Origin: Mycobacterium sp. 236(2023)
GTDB lineage: Bacteria; Actinomycetota; Actinomycetes; Mycobacteriales; Mycobacteriaceae
Direction: 5' to 3'
NCBI RefSeq assembly: GCF_029623955.1
Contig: NZ_JARSBP010000001.1
Coordinates: forward strand, 62,001 to 126,000
Length of the DNA stretch: 64,000 nucleotides
The position numbers and the translations under genes were made by a program. Numbering within the stretch: the first letter of the stretch is position 1; the number at the start of each line of letters is the position of its first letter. Shown here one piece after another: positions 25,474 to 34,623 of this stretch. The notes beneath the pieces were generated by a model. It was given only the letters and a program-made list of their open reading frames with translations, was not told the DNA's origin and did not search any database.

Positions 25474-26172
25474 TCACTCTCGCGGCTCGGACAAGCCTGC
25501 CTTGACGGTTCGCGTCAGCTCGTCACCGAGGATCTCAGGCTTGCCGGCGAACAGGCCGTCGAGCGCGAGCGTGGCCACGACGGCCGGGTCGGTCTTCTGA
25601 TCGGCGGGGATGTAGCTCACCATGTCGGTGTCCATATAGCCGACGTGCAGCCCGGCCACATGGATGCCCTTCGGTGCGAGCTCGGTGCGGATTGCGTCGG
25701 TCAACGCCCACTCGGCGGCTTTGGCCGCGGAGTATGCGCCGCTGGCGGGGAAGTGCGCCCAGGAGAGTACGGACAGGACGTTGAGGATCGCGCCGCCGCC
25801 GTTCTCCGCGACGTTGCGTTCGATGATCGGGGCGAAGGCGCGAGTCACCGACAGCGTGCCGAAGTAGTGGGTGTCCATCTCGAGGCGGATGTCGTCGACC
25901 GGGCTCTCCAGCAGGTTGGCCTGCGTCGAGACCCCGGCGTTGTTCACGAGGACGTTGACGTCCCCGGCGACTTCGGCGGCACGGCGTACCGACTCCGGAT
26001 CGGTGATGTCGAGCTGGACCGGAATGACGCCAGGGATGTCGACGGTTTCGGGTCGGCGCGCGCCGGCGTAGACCTTGGCGCCGCGGGCGACAAGCTGTTC
26101 GGCGAAACGCTTGCCCAGGCCGCGATTGGCGCCCGTGACGAGAGCGGTGATGTGTTCGATGTTGTTTGTCAT
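25474..26172 (-). CDS. Short-chain dehydrogenase/reductase
   Basis: 232-residue classical SDR with TGANRGLG at about residues 14-21, NNAG near 86, an active-site tyrosine and lysine in GAYSAAKAAEW, and ARRPE after strand 2 suggesting NADP(H). It is short at the C-terminus (ends SEPRE) but complete. Monocistronic by position: 170 bp separates it from the acyltransferase operon and about 200 bp from nat. The substrate is unknown. Confidence 0.87.
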   Translation of the reverse strand: MTNNIEHITALVTGANRGLGKRFAEQLVARGAKVYAGARRPETVDIPGVIPVQLDITDPESVRRAAEVAGDVNVLVNNAGVSTQANLLESPVDDIRLEMDTHYFGTLSVTRAFAPIIERNVAENGGGAILNVLSVLSWAHFPASGAYSAAKAAEWALTDAIRTELAPKGIHVAGLHVGYMDTDMVSYIPADQKTDPAVVATLALDGLFAGKPEILGDELTRTVKAGLSEPRE

Positions 26173-26292
26173 GTCCGACTCAACTCTCAGACCCCTCAGT
26201 TCAGTCCCATGAACCCAGACGATTGCAGCTAGCCGGTAATTGACACGTCAGAAATGCGACGAAGCCGGACCTGACCGTTGTAGTTTTTAGTC

Positions 26293-26337
26293 GCACTATG
26301 GCGGGACCCGGTCGGGGGATTCCGCCATAGTGCTTTT
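26293..26337 (+). terminator. Orphan intrinsic terminator between divergent genes
   Basis: GCACTATGGCGG (26293-26304) and CCGCCATAGTGC (26322-26333) form a perfect 12-bp stem with a 17-nt loop, followed directly by TTTT. The neighbouring genes diverge from this gap, so no annotated gene needs a terminator here. Upstream TGCGAC (26255-26260) could pair with GTCGCA (26290-26295) and compete with the stem. Confidence 0.7.
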
Positions 26338-26376
26338 CGGGCCCGGGTTGACCCGAACCCCTGTTGAGGTCGCACG

Positions 26377-27213
26377 ATGGACGACATGGCCAGCCTGCCC
26401 GCCGAGTACTTCACCCGGATCGCGTTCACCGGTCCCGCCGAGCCGACACTCGACACCGTGCGCGGCATCGTCGCCGCCCACAACCGGACCATCCCGTTCG
26501 AGAACCTCGATCCGCTCACCGGGATCCCTGTCGTCGACCTGTCCGCAGATGCGTTGGCCGACAAGCTGATCGGTCGCCGTCGCGGGGGTTACTGCTACGA
26601 GCACAACGGACTGCTCGGTTACGTCCTGGAAGAGCTGGGCTTCGGTGTGCAGCGTCTCGCGGGCCGGGTGGTCTGGATGCACGACGGTGACGCACTCCCC
26701 GCGCAAACCCACCAGGTGCTGTCGGTGACTCTTCCCGACGGCGACGGGCCCTGGCTCGTCGACGTCGGGTTCGGCGGGCAGACGCTGACCTCCCCGATCC
26801 GGCTCGAGGCCGGGCCGGTGCAGCAGACCCGGCACGAGCCGTACCGGCTGCTCGACCACGCCGAGGGTGTCGAACTGCAGGCGGAGGTCCGCGGCACATG
26901 GCAGCCGCTGTATCTGCTGAACCTCACCCCGCGGCCGCGGATCGATCTGGAAGTGGGCAGCTGGTACGTCTCGACCTACCCGCATTCCGGGTTCGTCACC
27001 GGGCTCAGCGCCGCGATCGTGGCGGACGACGCACGCTGGAATCTGCGCGGCCGACACCTTGCCGTGCACGGCGCGGGCGGCTCGAAGAAAACCCGCTTCG
27101 AGACCGCGGGCGAGGTGCTCGACGTGCTCGACAAGCAGTTCGGCATCAACGTCGCCGACCTGGGTGACCGCGCCGACCTGGAAGCACGGGTGGATCAGGT
27201 CCTCGACGTCTGA
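26377..27213 (+). CDS. nat: Arylamine N-acetyltransferase
   Basis: 278-residue NAT. It transfers an acyl group (acetyl, and in mycobacteria also propionyl) from CoA to arylamines or hydrazines such as isoniazid. The catalytic triad is visible as C73 (RGGYCYEHN), H112 (AQTHQVL) and D129 (WLVDVGFGG). In M. tuberculosis nat lies in the cholesterol ring-degradation cluster (Rv3566c); here it stands apart, 13-50 bp from other + strand genes and downstream of an orphan terminator hairpin. ATG 26377 or the ATG three codons later may be the start. Confidence 0.93.
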   Translation: MDDMASLPAEYFTRIAFTGPAEPTLDTVRGIVAAHNRTIPFENLDPLTGIPVVDLSADALADKLIGRRRGGYCYEHNGLLGYVLEELGFGVQRLAGRVVWMHDGDALPAQTHQVLSVTLPDGDGPWLVDVGFGGQTLTSPIRLEAGPVQQTRHEPYRLLDHAEGVELQAEVRGTWQPLYLLNLTPRPRIDLEVGSWYVSTYPHSGFVTGLSAAIVADDARWNLRGRHLAVHGAGGSKKTRFETAGEVLDVLDKQFGINVADLGDRADLEARVDQVLDV

Positions 27214-27267
27214 CGCAGCAGGAATTGTCATGGTCACGCCCGAAGCGGACGACGATACTCGGACACC

Positions 27268-28188
27268 GTGACCGATCCGAGGGGCCGCGACCGGCTCCGC
27301 GAACTACTCGACGCCGTCACCGACGCGGACAACGGCGACGTCGGTGACATGGCGAAAAGCAGTCACGCCTCGGAGTTCCACTTCTCCCGGGAGGTGCGGC
27401 GGCTGACGGGCGAATCCCCGGCGGCGTTGCGCCGCCGCGTCATGCTCGAGCGTGCCGCATGGCGACTCCAGCGCGGCGAAGCCGTCGCAGCGGTGGCGGC
27501 CGACGAAGGGTGGTCCTCGGCCGAGGTGTTCTCCCGCGCCTTCCGCCGCACTTACGGGGTGCCGCCGTCCCAGGCCGTCGACGTCCACTTCCGGCTGCCC
27601 GCACCGAACGGGCTGCATTTCCACCCGCCGGAGTCCCTGTGGCTGGACAGTGAGCCTGCCGACGCACCCATCGCCGACATCACGCACCTGATGGTCGTCC
27701 ACGACGTCGACGACACCGCCCACCTGCTGGCCGCTGCGGCAGGCCTGACCTCAGAGCAGTGGACGGCTGAGGTACGGCCTGGTCAGACGGTGCTGGAATG
27801 GGACGGGCCCGAGCCCAGCGTCGGGGCGGTGCTCGGCACGATCGTGTGGAGCAAGGAGGTGTGGCTCGCGACGATCGCCGGCGACGACTTCCCGTCCCGC
27901 ACCGCGACCCAACCCGAGTTCACCGACGCCGCGGCATTGGCCGCCCACCACGACGACATCGCCAAGCGTTGGCGCGCAATGGTTTCCGACTACACCGCGG
28001 CCGGTCGTCTCGGTGACACCGTCATCGACGCGCTGTGCGACCCACCTGAGTCGTTCCAGCTGTACGGCATCGTCGCCCACGTTCTCACCTATTCGGCACA
28101 CCGCCGCGAGCTTGTCCGCGCCATGCTCGCCGACCACGGCGTGACCACCCGGCGCGGCGACCCACTGGACTGGATGAGAGGAACCTGA
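27268..28188 (+). CDS. AraC-type HTH fused to a DinB-like domain
   Basis: 306 residues. Residues about 25-110 are an AraC/XylS helix-turn-helix pair (ASEFHFSREVRRLTGESPAALRRRVMLERA, then AAVAADEGWSSAEVFSRAFRRTYGVPPSQ). The remainder (about 130-300) is a DinB/maleylpyruvate-isomerase-like four-helix domain with metal-type histidines in VVHDVDDTAHLL and IVAHVLTYSAHRREL. Such domains can bind a metal and a thiol cofactor. It could be a regulator that senses through the DinB domain. GTG start; the stop overlaps the next ATG by 1 bp (TGATG). Confidence 0.78.
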   Translation: MTDPRGRDRLRELLDAVTDADNGDVGDMAKSSHASEFHFSREVRRLTGESPAALRRRVMLERAAWRLQRGEAVAAVAADEGWSSAEVFSRAFRRTYGVPPSQAVDVHFRLPAPNGLHFHPPESLWLDSEPADAPIADITHLMVVHDVDDTAHLLAAAAGLTSEQWTAEVRPGQTVLEWDGPEPSVGAVLGTIVWSKEVWLATIAGDDFPSRTATQPEFTDAAALAAHHDDIAKRWRAMVSDYTAAGRLGDTVIDALCDPPESFQLYGIVAHVLTYSAHRRELVRAMLADHGVTTRRGDPLDWMRGT

Positions 28189-28709
28189 TGGCCACGATCT
28201 ACTACACCGCGTCCAGCCTGGACGGGTTCATCGTCGACGACCACGGAAGCCTCGACTGGCTGTTGTCGCGGGACATCGACTCCGCCGGCCCGTTCGGATT
28301 CGAGGGGTTCATGGCGTCGATCGGGTCGATCGTGATGGGTGCCGACACCTACGAGTGGATCGTGAAGAACGAACCGGGCGCCTGGATGTACTCGCAACCG
28401 TCGTGGGTGATGACGCACCGGCCCGACATCATCGTCGACGGTCACGACGTCACGACATACGCCGGGGACGTTGCCGAACTACACCCGACGCTCGTGGAGG
28501 CGGCCCGCGGCAAGGACGTCTGGGTGGTGGGTGGCGGCAACGTCGCCCGGCAGTTCGTCAGCGCCGGACTGGTCGACGAGGTGATCGTGTCCTATGCGCC
28601 GTGCACGCTCGGCGCGGGATCGCCCGTGTTGCCGATGCGGTCCGAGTGGGCGCTGGTGTCCTCGGCCGTCAACGGCGATTTCGTGTGTGCCCACTGGCGG
28701 CAGGTGTAG
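28188..28709 (+). CDS. Dihydrofolate reductase/RibD C-terminal-like reductase
   Basis: 173 residues with the fold signature of RibD C-terminal reductases: IYYTASSLDGFIVDDHGSLDWL at the N-terminus (typical SLDGFIA motif), GADTYEW, and the NADPH-binding glycine stretch VWVVGGGNVARQF. These stand-alone proteins are NAD(P)H-dependent reductases of mostly unknown substrate. It is translationally coupled to the AraC-DinB gene, so the two are likely one functional unit. Confidence 0.85.
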   Translation: MATIYYTASSLDGFIVDDHGSLDWLLSRDIDSAGPFGFEGFMASIGSIVMGADTYEWIVKNEPGAWMYSQPSWVMTHRPDIIVDGHDVTTYAGDVAELHPTLVEAARGKDVWVVGGGNVARQFVSAGLVDEVIVSYAPCTLGAGSPVLPMRSEWALVSSAVNGDFVCAHWRQV

Positions 28710-28775
28710 CCACACCCACGGTGCGTCGTAGGCTTGCAGCAAACACGCAACGGCGGTCAGACCGGAGGGTGCAAC

Positions 28776-30611
28776 ATGGGCCACTACAAGAGCAACGTGC
28801 GTGATCTCGGGTTCAACCTCTTCGAGGTGCTCGCATTGGAGAAGGTGCTCGCAACCGGCGAATTCGGTGACCTCGACGTCGCGTCGGTCCACGACATGCT
28901 CGACGAAGCGGCCAAGCTGGCCGAGGGGCCGCTCGCCGAGGCGTTCGCCGAAACCGACCGCAACCCGCCGTCGTTCGATCCGGCGACGCACGTTGTCAGC
29001 ATCCCGGAGCCGTTCAAGAAGTCGTTCCGCGCCTGGCAAGACGGTGAATGGTTCCGCGTCGGCATGTCCGAGGACATCGGCGGTGTTCCGGCGCCGTCGA
29101 TGCTGGAGTGGGCGATCAACGAACTCGCGCTCGGCGCGCAGCCCGCGGTGTTCATGTATTCGGCCGGGCCCAAGATGGCCGACATCATCAACGCCGTCGG
29201 CAACGATCTGCAGAAGCACTGGGCAGCGCTGATGGTCGAGCGCAACTGGGGCGCCACGATGGTGCTGACCGAACCCGACGCGGGCTCCGACGTCGGCGCG
29301 GGCCGGACCAAAGCCATTCCCCAACCGGACGGCACCTGGCACATCGACGGCGTCAAACGCTTCATCACCAACGGCGACACCGACGACCTGTTCGAGAACA
29401 TCGTCCATGTCGTGCTGGCCCGCCCGGAGGGCGCCGGGCCCGGCACCAAGGGCCTGTCGCTGTTCCTCGTCCCGAAGTTCCACTTCGACCCGCAGACGGG
29501 TGAAACCGGGGAGCGCAACGGCGTTTTCGTCACCGGCCTCGAACACAAGATGGGTCTGAAGGCATCGGCCACCTGTGAGGTGACGTTCGGGCAGCACGGG
29601 GTGCCTGCGGTCGGCTGGCTGGTCAATGATACGCACAACGGCATCGCGCAAATGTTCAAAGTCATCGAGTACGCGCGAATGATGGTCGGTACCAAAGCGA
29701 TTGCGACACTGTCCACCGGCTACCTGAATGCGCTGGAGTATGCGAAGACCCGCGTCCAGGGTTCCGACATGACGCAGATGACGGACAAGTCGGCGCCACG
29801 GGTGACGATCATCCATCACCCCGACGTGCGCCGCGCCCTGATGACGCAGAAGGCCTATGCGGAAGGTCTGCGGGCGTTGTACCTGTACACCGCCGCACAC
29901 CAGGATGACGCCGCCGCCGAGATCGTGTCCGGCGCCGACGCCGCGATGGCAGGCCGCGTCAACGATCTGCTGCTGCCGATCGTCAAGGGCGTCGGATCCG
30001 AGCGGGCCTACCAGTGCCTCACCGAATCACTGCAGACACTCGGCGGTTCCGGCTTCCTGCAGGACTATCCGATCGAGCAGTACATCCGCGACGCCAAGAT
30101 CGACTCGCTCTACGAGGGCACGACCGCGATCCAGGCGCAGGACTTCTTCTTCCGCAAGATCGCCCGGGACCAGGGCGGTGCGTTGCTGCACGTCGTGGCG
30201 CAGCTGCGACAGTTTCTGGAAGACCCCGCCGCGCGGCCGGACCTGGCGACCGAGCGGTCTCTGCTAGCGACCGCCGTGGCCGACGTGCAGGAAATGGTGG
30301 CCACGATGACGAAATACCTTCTGGATTCCCAGCAGAACCCCCGCGAGCTGTATCGGCTCGGTCTGGAGTCGGTGCCGTTCCTACTCTCGGTCGGCGACCT
30401 GCTGCTGGGCTGGCTGCTGTTGCAGCAGGCCGAGACCGCACTCAACGCGCTGGACGGGAACGTCAGCGACCGTGACCGTGCGTTCTACGAGGGCAAGGCT
30501 GCGACGGGTAAGTTCTTCGCGCGCAACGTGCTTCCTCGCCTGACCGCGCAGCGCGTCGTGCTGCAGGCGGTCGACCTGACGGCGATGGACATGCCCGAGG
30601 CCGCATTCTGA
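28776..30611 (+). CDS. Acyl-CoA dehydrogenase, FadE5 paralogue
   Basis: 611 residues, exactly the length of the FadE5 gene at 57805-59640 and beginning with the same GHYKSNVRD. Shared blocks include [80 protein letters not shown] and [23 protein letters not shown] (each read as separate pieces), the last with the catalytic YEGT glutamate. FadE5-type enzymes are large single-polypeptide acyl-CoA dehydrogenases with broad chain-length range. ATG 28776 has GGAGGG upstream; a TAGGCT -10 box is at 28729-28734. Confidence 0.9.
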   Translation: MGHYKSNVRDLGFNLFEVLALEKVLATGEFGDLDVASVHDMLDEAAKLAEGPLAEAFAETDRNPPSFDPATHVVSIPEPFKKSFRAWQDGEWFRVGMSEDIGGVPAPSMLEWAINELALGAQPAVFMYSAGPKMADIINAVGNDLQKHWAALMVERNWGATMVLTEPDAGSDVGAGRTKAIPQPDGTWHIDGVKRFITNGDTDDLFENIVHVVLARPEGAGPGTKGLSLFLVPKFHFDPQTGETGERNGVFVTGLEHKMGLKASATCEVTFGQHGVPAVGWLVNDTHNGIAQMFKVIEYARMMVGTKAIATLSTGYLNALEYAKTRVQGSDMTQMTDKSAPRVTIIHHPDVRRALMTQKAYAEGLRALYLYTAAHQDDAAAEIVSGADAAMAGRVNDLLLPIVKGVGSERAYQCLTESLQTLGGSGFLQDYPIEQYIRDAKIDSLYEGTTAIQAQDFFFRKIARDQGGALLHVVAQLRQFLEDPAARPDLATERSLLATAVADVQEMVATMTKYLLDSQQNPRELYRLGLESVPFLLSVGDLLLGWLLLQQAETALNALDGNVSDRDRAFYEGKAATGKFFARNVLPRLTAQRVVLQAVDLTAMDMPEAAF

Positions 30612-30655
30612 CCCGTCCGCGATGACTTTCCGTCTCACCCGAGGTCGTCACTGAC

Positions 30656-31051
30656 ATGACCGATGACCAGAATGCAATCCGAACAGTGGTCGAGCGGTGG
30701 ATCGGGGCGATCCAGGCACGAGACCTTGACGGCGTGGTGGCCGCTCACACCGACGACATCGTGATGTTCGACGTCCCACCGCCGCAGAACGGCGTCCGTG
30801 GGCGTGCTGAGTACCGCGACTGCTGGCCGCCGTTTTTTGAGTTCATCGCCAGTGGAGCGGTTTTCGAGCTGGTCGAGCTCGACGTCACCGCGGGCGCGGA
30901 CGTGGCGTTCGCCCGCGCGCTGCTGCGATGCGGGACGGCCGACGAGTTCGCCGAGAATCCGGACCGTCGGCTGCGCATCACTGTGGGGCTGCGCAAGGTG
31001 GACAGCGAATGGCTGATCGCCCACGAGCACCACTCGTTCCCCCTGGACTGA
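30656..31051 (+). CDS. SnoaL/DUF4440-like protein (NTF2 fold)
   Basis: 131 residues. The pattern AIRTVVERWIGAIQARDLDGVVAAHTDDIVMFDVPPP followed by a RGRAEYRD helix and a beta-rich end (LRITVGLRKVDSEWLIAHEHHS) is that of small NTF2-fold proteins of the SnoaL/SgcJ/DUF4440 group. Function is unknown; members are often isomerases, hydrolases or binding proteins. It follows the FadE5 paralogue by 44 bp and may be in its operon. A long hairpin begins 5 bp after its stop. Confidence 0.82.
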   Translation: MTDDQNAIRTVVERWIGAIQARDLDGVVAAHTDDIVMFDVPPPQNGVRGRAEYRDCWPPFFEFIASGAVFELVELDVTAGADVAFARALLRCGTADEFAENPDRRLRITVGLRKVDSEWLIAHEHHSFPLD

Positions 31052-31055
31052 GCCG

Positions 31056-31113
31056 CGAGCAGACGCAAACTCACCTTCGCCGAGGCGAATTCGTGTGAGT
31101 TTGCGTCTGCTCG
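31056..31113. repeat. Long perfect hairpin, dispersed repeat copy 1
   Basis: Arms 31056-31074 and 31095-31113 are a perfect 19-bp inverted repeat (GAGCAGACGCAAACTCAC core). The loop holds a second perfect hairpin TTCGCC-GA-GGCGAA (31076-31089). Located between convergent genes, so it can terminate both. Related arms occur at 56364-56423 and 57651-57704. Confidence 0.85.
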
Positions 31114-31122
31114 GCAGCGAGA

Positions 31123-32595
31123 TCAGGCGGGGGTGTAGCCGAACGGCAGCAGGATGCTCTTGGGTTCGGTGTAGGCCGCGATGCCCTCGGGGCCGTTCTC
31201 GCGGCCGATGCCGGAGTTCTTGAAGCCGCCGAACGGGGCGCCGGGGTCGAACGCGTACATGTTGACCGCGTAGGTGCCGGTGCGGATCTTGCGGGCGATC
31301 GACAGCGCCTTGTCGTTGTCGGTGGTGTACACCGAGCCGGCCAGGCCGTAGACGGAGTCGTTGGCGATGCGCACCGCGTCGTCCTCGTCCTCGTAGGCGA
31401 TGACCGCCAGCACAGGCCCGAAGATCTCCTCCTGGGCGATCACCATCGAGTTCTCGACGTCGGCGAAGACGGTCGGCTGCACGAACCAGCCGCTGTCGAG
31501 GCCCTCGGGGCGTCCGCCGCCGGTGACGATGCGGGCGCCTTCGTCGACACCCTTCTTGATGTAGTCCTCGACCCGGTCGCGCTGCTTCTCCGAGATCAGC
31601 GGACCGATCATGGCGCCGGCGTCGTCGGGCAGACCGATCGGCATATTTCGGACAGCTTCACTGAGTTTTTCTACGACCTCGTCGTAGCGCGAGCGCGGCG
31701 CCAGGATCCGGGTCTGGCCGACGCAGGCCTGCCCGCAGTTCATCAGGCCGGAGAACACCAGCATCGGCAGCGTCGAATCCAGGTCGGCGTCTTCGAGGAT
31801 GATGGCCGCCGACTTGCCGCCGAGCTCCAATGTGCACGGCTTGAGCTTCTCGGCCGCGAGCTTGCCGATCTCCTTGCCGACGCCGGAGCTACCGGTGAAC
31901 GTGAACTTGTCCAGCTCGGGGTTGGCGGTCAGCGCGCGACCGGTCTCCGGGCCACCCGGCACGATCGACAGCACGCCCTCAGGCAGACCGGCCTCGGCGA
32001 ACGCCTCGGCCATCGCGAAGACGGACAGCGGGGTCTCGGCGGCGGGCTTCAGGACGACGGTGCAACCGGCCAGCAGCGCAGGTCCGAGCTTGTTGGCGGC
32101 CAGGAAGAACGGCACGTTCCAGGCGGTGACGGCGCCGACGACGCCGATCGGCTCCTTCACGACCAGCGTCTGGCCGTACACGCCGTCGCGGATGTCCTGC
32201 CACTGGAACTTGTCGGCGGCGCCGACGTAGTAGTTGAACGACGACATCGCGGCGCCGTACTGCATCATGTCGACGATCGTCGGCGGCTGGCCCGTCTCGG
32301 CGGCCAGCAGGAACTTCAGCTCCTCGGCACGCTCCTCCATGATCTTGACGGCGCGGCCGAGGACCTCGGCGCGCTCGGCGGGTGCCAGGTGGGGCCACGG
32401 GCCCTCGTCGAAGGCCTTGCGGGCGGCGGCGCAGGCGGCGTCGACGTCGGCGGCGGTGGCCAGCGGGACCTTGCCGACCAACTCGCCGGTTGCGGGGGAG
32501 TGCACCTCGATCACGTCCGAGGTGGCCGGCTCGACCCACTTGCCGCCGATGAACAGCTTGTCCCATTGGGTCTTGAAGGCAGTGCTGGATGTCAT
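31123..32595 (-). CDS. Aldehyde dehydrogenase (NAD(P)+), Rv0223c-like
   Basis: 490 residues. Oxidises an aldehyde to the acid. Key residues are N160 (TAWNVPFF), the cofactor motif FTGSSGVG (233-240), general base E257 (TLELGGK) and nucleophile C291 (NCGQACVG). I start at ATG 32595 (TSSTAFKTQ) because upstream DNA holds the regulatory site and two TACTGT boxes, the nearer 7 nt from the ATG. A KstR-like palindrome 30 bp upstream links it to sterol or side-chain aldehyde metabolism (inference). Confidence 0.92.
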   Translation of the reverse strand: MTSSTAFKTQWDKLFIGGKWVEPATSDVIEVHSPATGELVGKVPLATAADVDAACAAARKAFDEGPWPHLAPAERAEVLGRAVKIMEERAEELKFLLAAETGQPPTIVDMMQYGAAMSSFNYYVGAADKFQWQDIRDGVYGQTLVVKEPIGVVGAVTAWNVPFFLAANKLGPALLAGCTVVLKPAAETPLSVFAMAEAFAEAGLPEGVLSIVPGGPETGRALTANPELDKFTFTGSSGVGKEIGKLAAEKLKPCTLELGGKSAAIILEDADLDSTLPMLVFSGLMNCGQACVGQTRILAPRSRYDEVVEKLSEAVRNMPIGLPDDAGAMIGPLISEKQRDRVEDYIKKGVDEGARIVTGGGRPEGLDSGWFVQPTVFADVENSMVIAQEEIFGPVLAVIAYEDEDDAVRIANDSVYGLAGSVYTTDNDKALSIARKIRTGTYAVNMYAFDPGAPFGGFKNSGIGRENGPEGIAAYTEPKSILLPFGYTPA

Positions 32596-32624
32596 ACCGG
32601 TCACAGTACCGACAGTAGACAGAA

Positions 32625-32642
32625 ACGAGAACCTGTTCCAGT
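32625..32642. promoter_or_regulatory. KstR-like operator upstream of the aldehyde dehydrogenase
   Basis: ACGAGAACCTGTTCCAGT: core AAC-CT-GTT with flanks matching the site at 25333 closely (that site reads ACTAGAACACGTTCCAGT on its other strand). The 14-mer GAGAACCTGTTCCA fits TNNAACNNGTTNNA at all fixed positions except the first. Confidence 0.6.
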
Positions 32643-32649
32643 CCACAGA

Positions 32650-33417
32650 TCAGGACACGTGCAACACGACCACCAGATTGCTCACCGTGAATTCCCTCAG
32701 GCCCGGCACCCGTGTCAGTCCCCAGGCCCATCGCGGGTGGTAGCGGGGAAATGCGGCGACCATCGCGCCGGTGCTCGCGGCCCAGCGCAGCCCGTCGGCG
32801 GCCGACACCGCGAACAACGACGATCCGTAGTCGTTCTTGGGCCGATGGCCGTGTTTGCGGGTGTATCGCTCGGCGGCCCGGTGCCCGCCGAGATAGTGCG
32901 TCAGGCCCATCTCGTGGCCCCCGAAGGGCCCGAGCCACACGGTGTAGGACAGCACGACCAGCCCGCCCGGCCGTGTCACACGCAGCATCTCCTCGCCCAG
33001 CCGCCACGGCTGCGCGACGTGTTCGGCGACGTTGGACGACAGGCAGACATCCACGCTGCCATCGGCGAATGGCAACGCGGTGCCCGAGGCCCGCACGAAT
33101 GTCCCGGCCCGGCTGTGTGTGCGGGGTGCGGCGGCGTGCATCTCCCGCGGATCGGGTTCGACGCCGATGTAGCGCACGCCGGCGTCGGTGAACGCCGTCG
33201 CGAAGTACCCGGGGCCGCCCCCGACGTCGAGCAGCGTCACGCCGGCCGAACCGGTTCCGGTGGCGGAGCTCCACAGGTCAGCGACCATGCCGACGGTGTC
33301 GGCGGCAAGTGCGCCGTAGAACCGGTCGGGGTCGCTCTGCTCGAACCGGAACGCCGACAGCAGCCGCAGCGATCGCGACAGCGTCGCCCGCCGGGCGAAC
33401 AGATCGGTAGCGACCAC
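32650..33417 (-). CDS. SAM-dependent methyltransferase, Rv0224c-like
   Basis: 255-residue class I methyltransferase with the SAM motif LLDVGGGPGYFATAF, an acidic residue ending strand 2 (YIGVEPDP), DVCLSSNVAEHV (motif IV region) and VTRPGGLVVLSY. The acceptor is not identifiable. It is divergent from the glycosyltransferase Rv0225-like gene with only 36 bp between the starts, in the conserved Rv0224c-Rv0228 block that also holds PgfA and TmaT, so a role in cell-envelope glycolipid or mycolate metabolism is plausible (inference). Confidence 0.87.
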   Translation of the reverse strand: MVATDLFARRATLSRSLRLLSAFRFEQSDPDRFYGALAADTVGMVADLWSSATGTGSAGVTLLDVGGGPGYFATAFTDAGVRYIGVEPDPREMHAAAPRTHSRAGTFVRASGTALPFADGSVDVCLSSNVAEHVAQPWRLGEEMLRVTRPGGLVVLSYTVWLGPFGGHEMGLTHYLGGHRAAERYTRKHGHRPKNDYGSSLFAVSAADGLRWAASTGAMVAAFPRYHPRWAWGLTRVPGLREFTVSNLVVVLHVS

Positions 33418-33440
33418 CCGGTCACCCTACGCAGGGCGGT

Positions 33441-33446
33441 TAGGCT
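33441..33446 (+). promoter_or_regulatory. -10 box of the Rv0225-like glycosyltransferase
   Basis: TAGGCT (TANNNT) ends 7 nt before ATG 33454. The transcript is probably leaderless or has a leader of a few bases. Confidence 0.45.
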
Positions 33447-33453
33447 GGCCGGG

Positions 33454-34620
33454 ATGTCTCGTCCCGCCCCCCATCTGCGTTCGGTGCTGCTCCTGTGCTG
33501 GCGCGACACCGGCCATCCCCAGGGCGGCGGCAGCGAGGCCTATCTGCAGCGCATTGGGGCCCAGCTGGTGGCGCAGGGCACCAAGGTCACGCTGCGCACC
33601 GCGCGTTACCCGGGCGCAGCGCGCCGGGAGGTCGTCGACGGTGTCGAGATCCAACGCCGCGGCGGCGCCTATTCGGTGTACGTGCGGGCCGGCCTCGCGA
33701 TGGTTGCGGGCCGGCTCGGGGTCGGACCGATGCGCCGGGTGCGTCCCGACGTCGTCGTGGACACCCAGAACGGGCTGCCGTTCCTGTCCCGGCTCGCCTT
33801 CGGCAGGCGCACCGTCGTGCTGGTTCACCACTGTCACCGCGAGCAGTGGCCCGTCGCCGGCCCGGTGATGAGCCGCATCGGATGGTTCGTCGAATCCCAG
33901 CTCTCGCCACGGGTGCATCGCCGCAATCAATACGTCACGGTGTCGCTGCCGTCGGTGCGCGACCTCACTGAGCTCGGCGTGCACCCCGACCACGTCGCCG
34001 TCGTGCGCAACGGTGTCGACGCGGCCCCTGAAGGCACCCTCGAACTTCCCCGCTCGCAGACTCCGCGGGTCGTCGTGCTGTCACGGCTGGTGCCGCACAA
34101 GCAGATCGAGGACGCGCTCGACGTCGTCGCAGCATTGCGTACTCGCATCCCGGACCTGCACCTCGACGTCCTCGGTGGCGGTTGGTGGTCGCAGAAGCTT
34201 GTCGACCACGCGGCGCGGCTGGGGATCTCCGACGCGGTCACGTTCCACGGGCACGTCGACGACACCACCAAGCATGCTGTGCTGCAACGTAGTTGGGTTC
34301 ACGTTCTGCCGTCCCGCAAAGAGGGGTGGGGGCTCGCCGTCGTGGAGGCCGGTCAGCACGGGGTGCCGACCATCGGCTACCGCTCCTCGGGCGGGCTGGT
34401 GGATTCGATCGTCGACGGAGTGACCGGCGTTCTCGTCGATGACTATCCGGATCTGGTCGACGGGCTGGAACGGCTGTTGACCGATCATGTGCTGCGCGAG
34501 CAGCTCGGCGCCAAGGCGGCGGTCCGCAGCGGCGAGTTCTCCTGGGAACAGAGCGCCGACGCGATGCGTGCGGTGCTCGAGTCGGTGCGTGCGGGCCGCA
34601 TGACGAGCGGCGTCGTCTGA
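33454..34620 (+). CDS. Glycosyltransferase family 4, Rv0225-like
   Basis: 388-residue GT-B glycosyltransferase. The N-terminal domain has the glycine-rich HPQGGGSEAYL acceptor-side loop. The C-terminal domain has VVVLSRLVPHKQIEDAL, FHGHVDDTTK and the nucleotide-sugar motif PSRKEGWGLAVVEAGQHGVPTIGY (EGWGL in place of the usual EGFGL, with a second glutamate seven residues on). It is retaining and cytoplasmic; the sugar donor and acceptor are unknown. Conserved neighbour of Rv0224c and Rv0226c homologues in the MmpL3/PgfA-associated block. Confidence 0.88.
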   Translation: MSRPAPHLRSVLLLCWRDTGHPQGGGSEAYLQRIGAQLVAQGTKVTLRTARYPGAARREVVDGVEIQRRGGAYSVYVRAGLAMVAGRLGVGPMRRVRPDVVVDTQNGLPFLSRLAFGRRTVVLVHHCHREQWPVAGPVMSRIGWFVESQLSPRVHRRNQYVTVSLPSVRDLTELGVHPDHVAVVRNGVDAAPEGTLELPRSQTPRVVVLSRLVPHKQIEDALDVVAALRTRIPDLHLDVLGGGWWSQKLVDHAARLGISDAVTFHGHVDDTTKHAVLQRSWVHVLPSRKEGWGLAVVEAGQHGVPTIGYRSSGGLVDSIVDGVTGVLVDDYPDLVDGLERLLTDHVLREQLGAKAAVRSGEFSWEQSADAMRAVLESVRAGRMTSGVV

Positions 34621-34623
34621 TCG

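Noticed and set aside
26240..26251. TTGACACGTCAG as a third TTGAC-N4-GTCAA operator
   Set aside because: The spacer is 2 bp rather than 4 and the right arm is incomplete, so it does not belong to the set.
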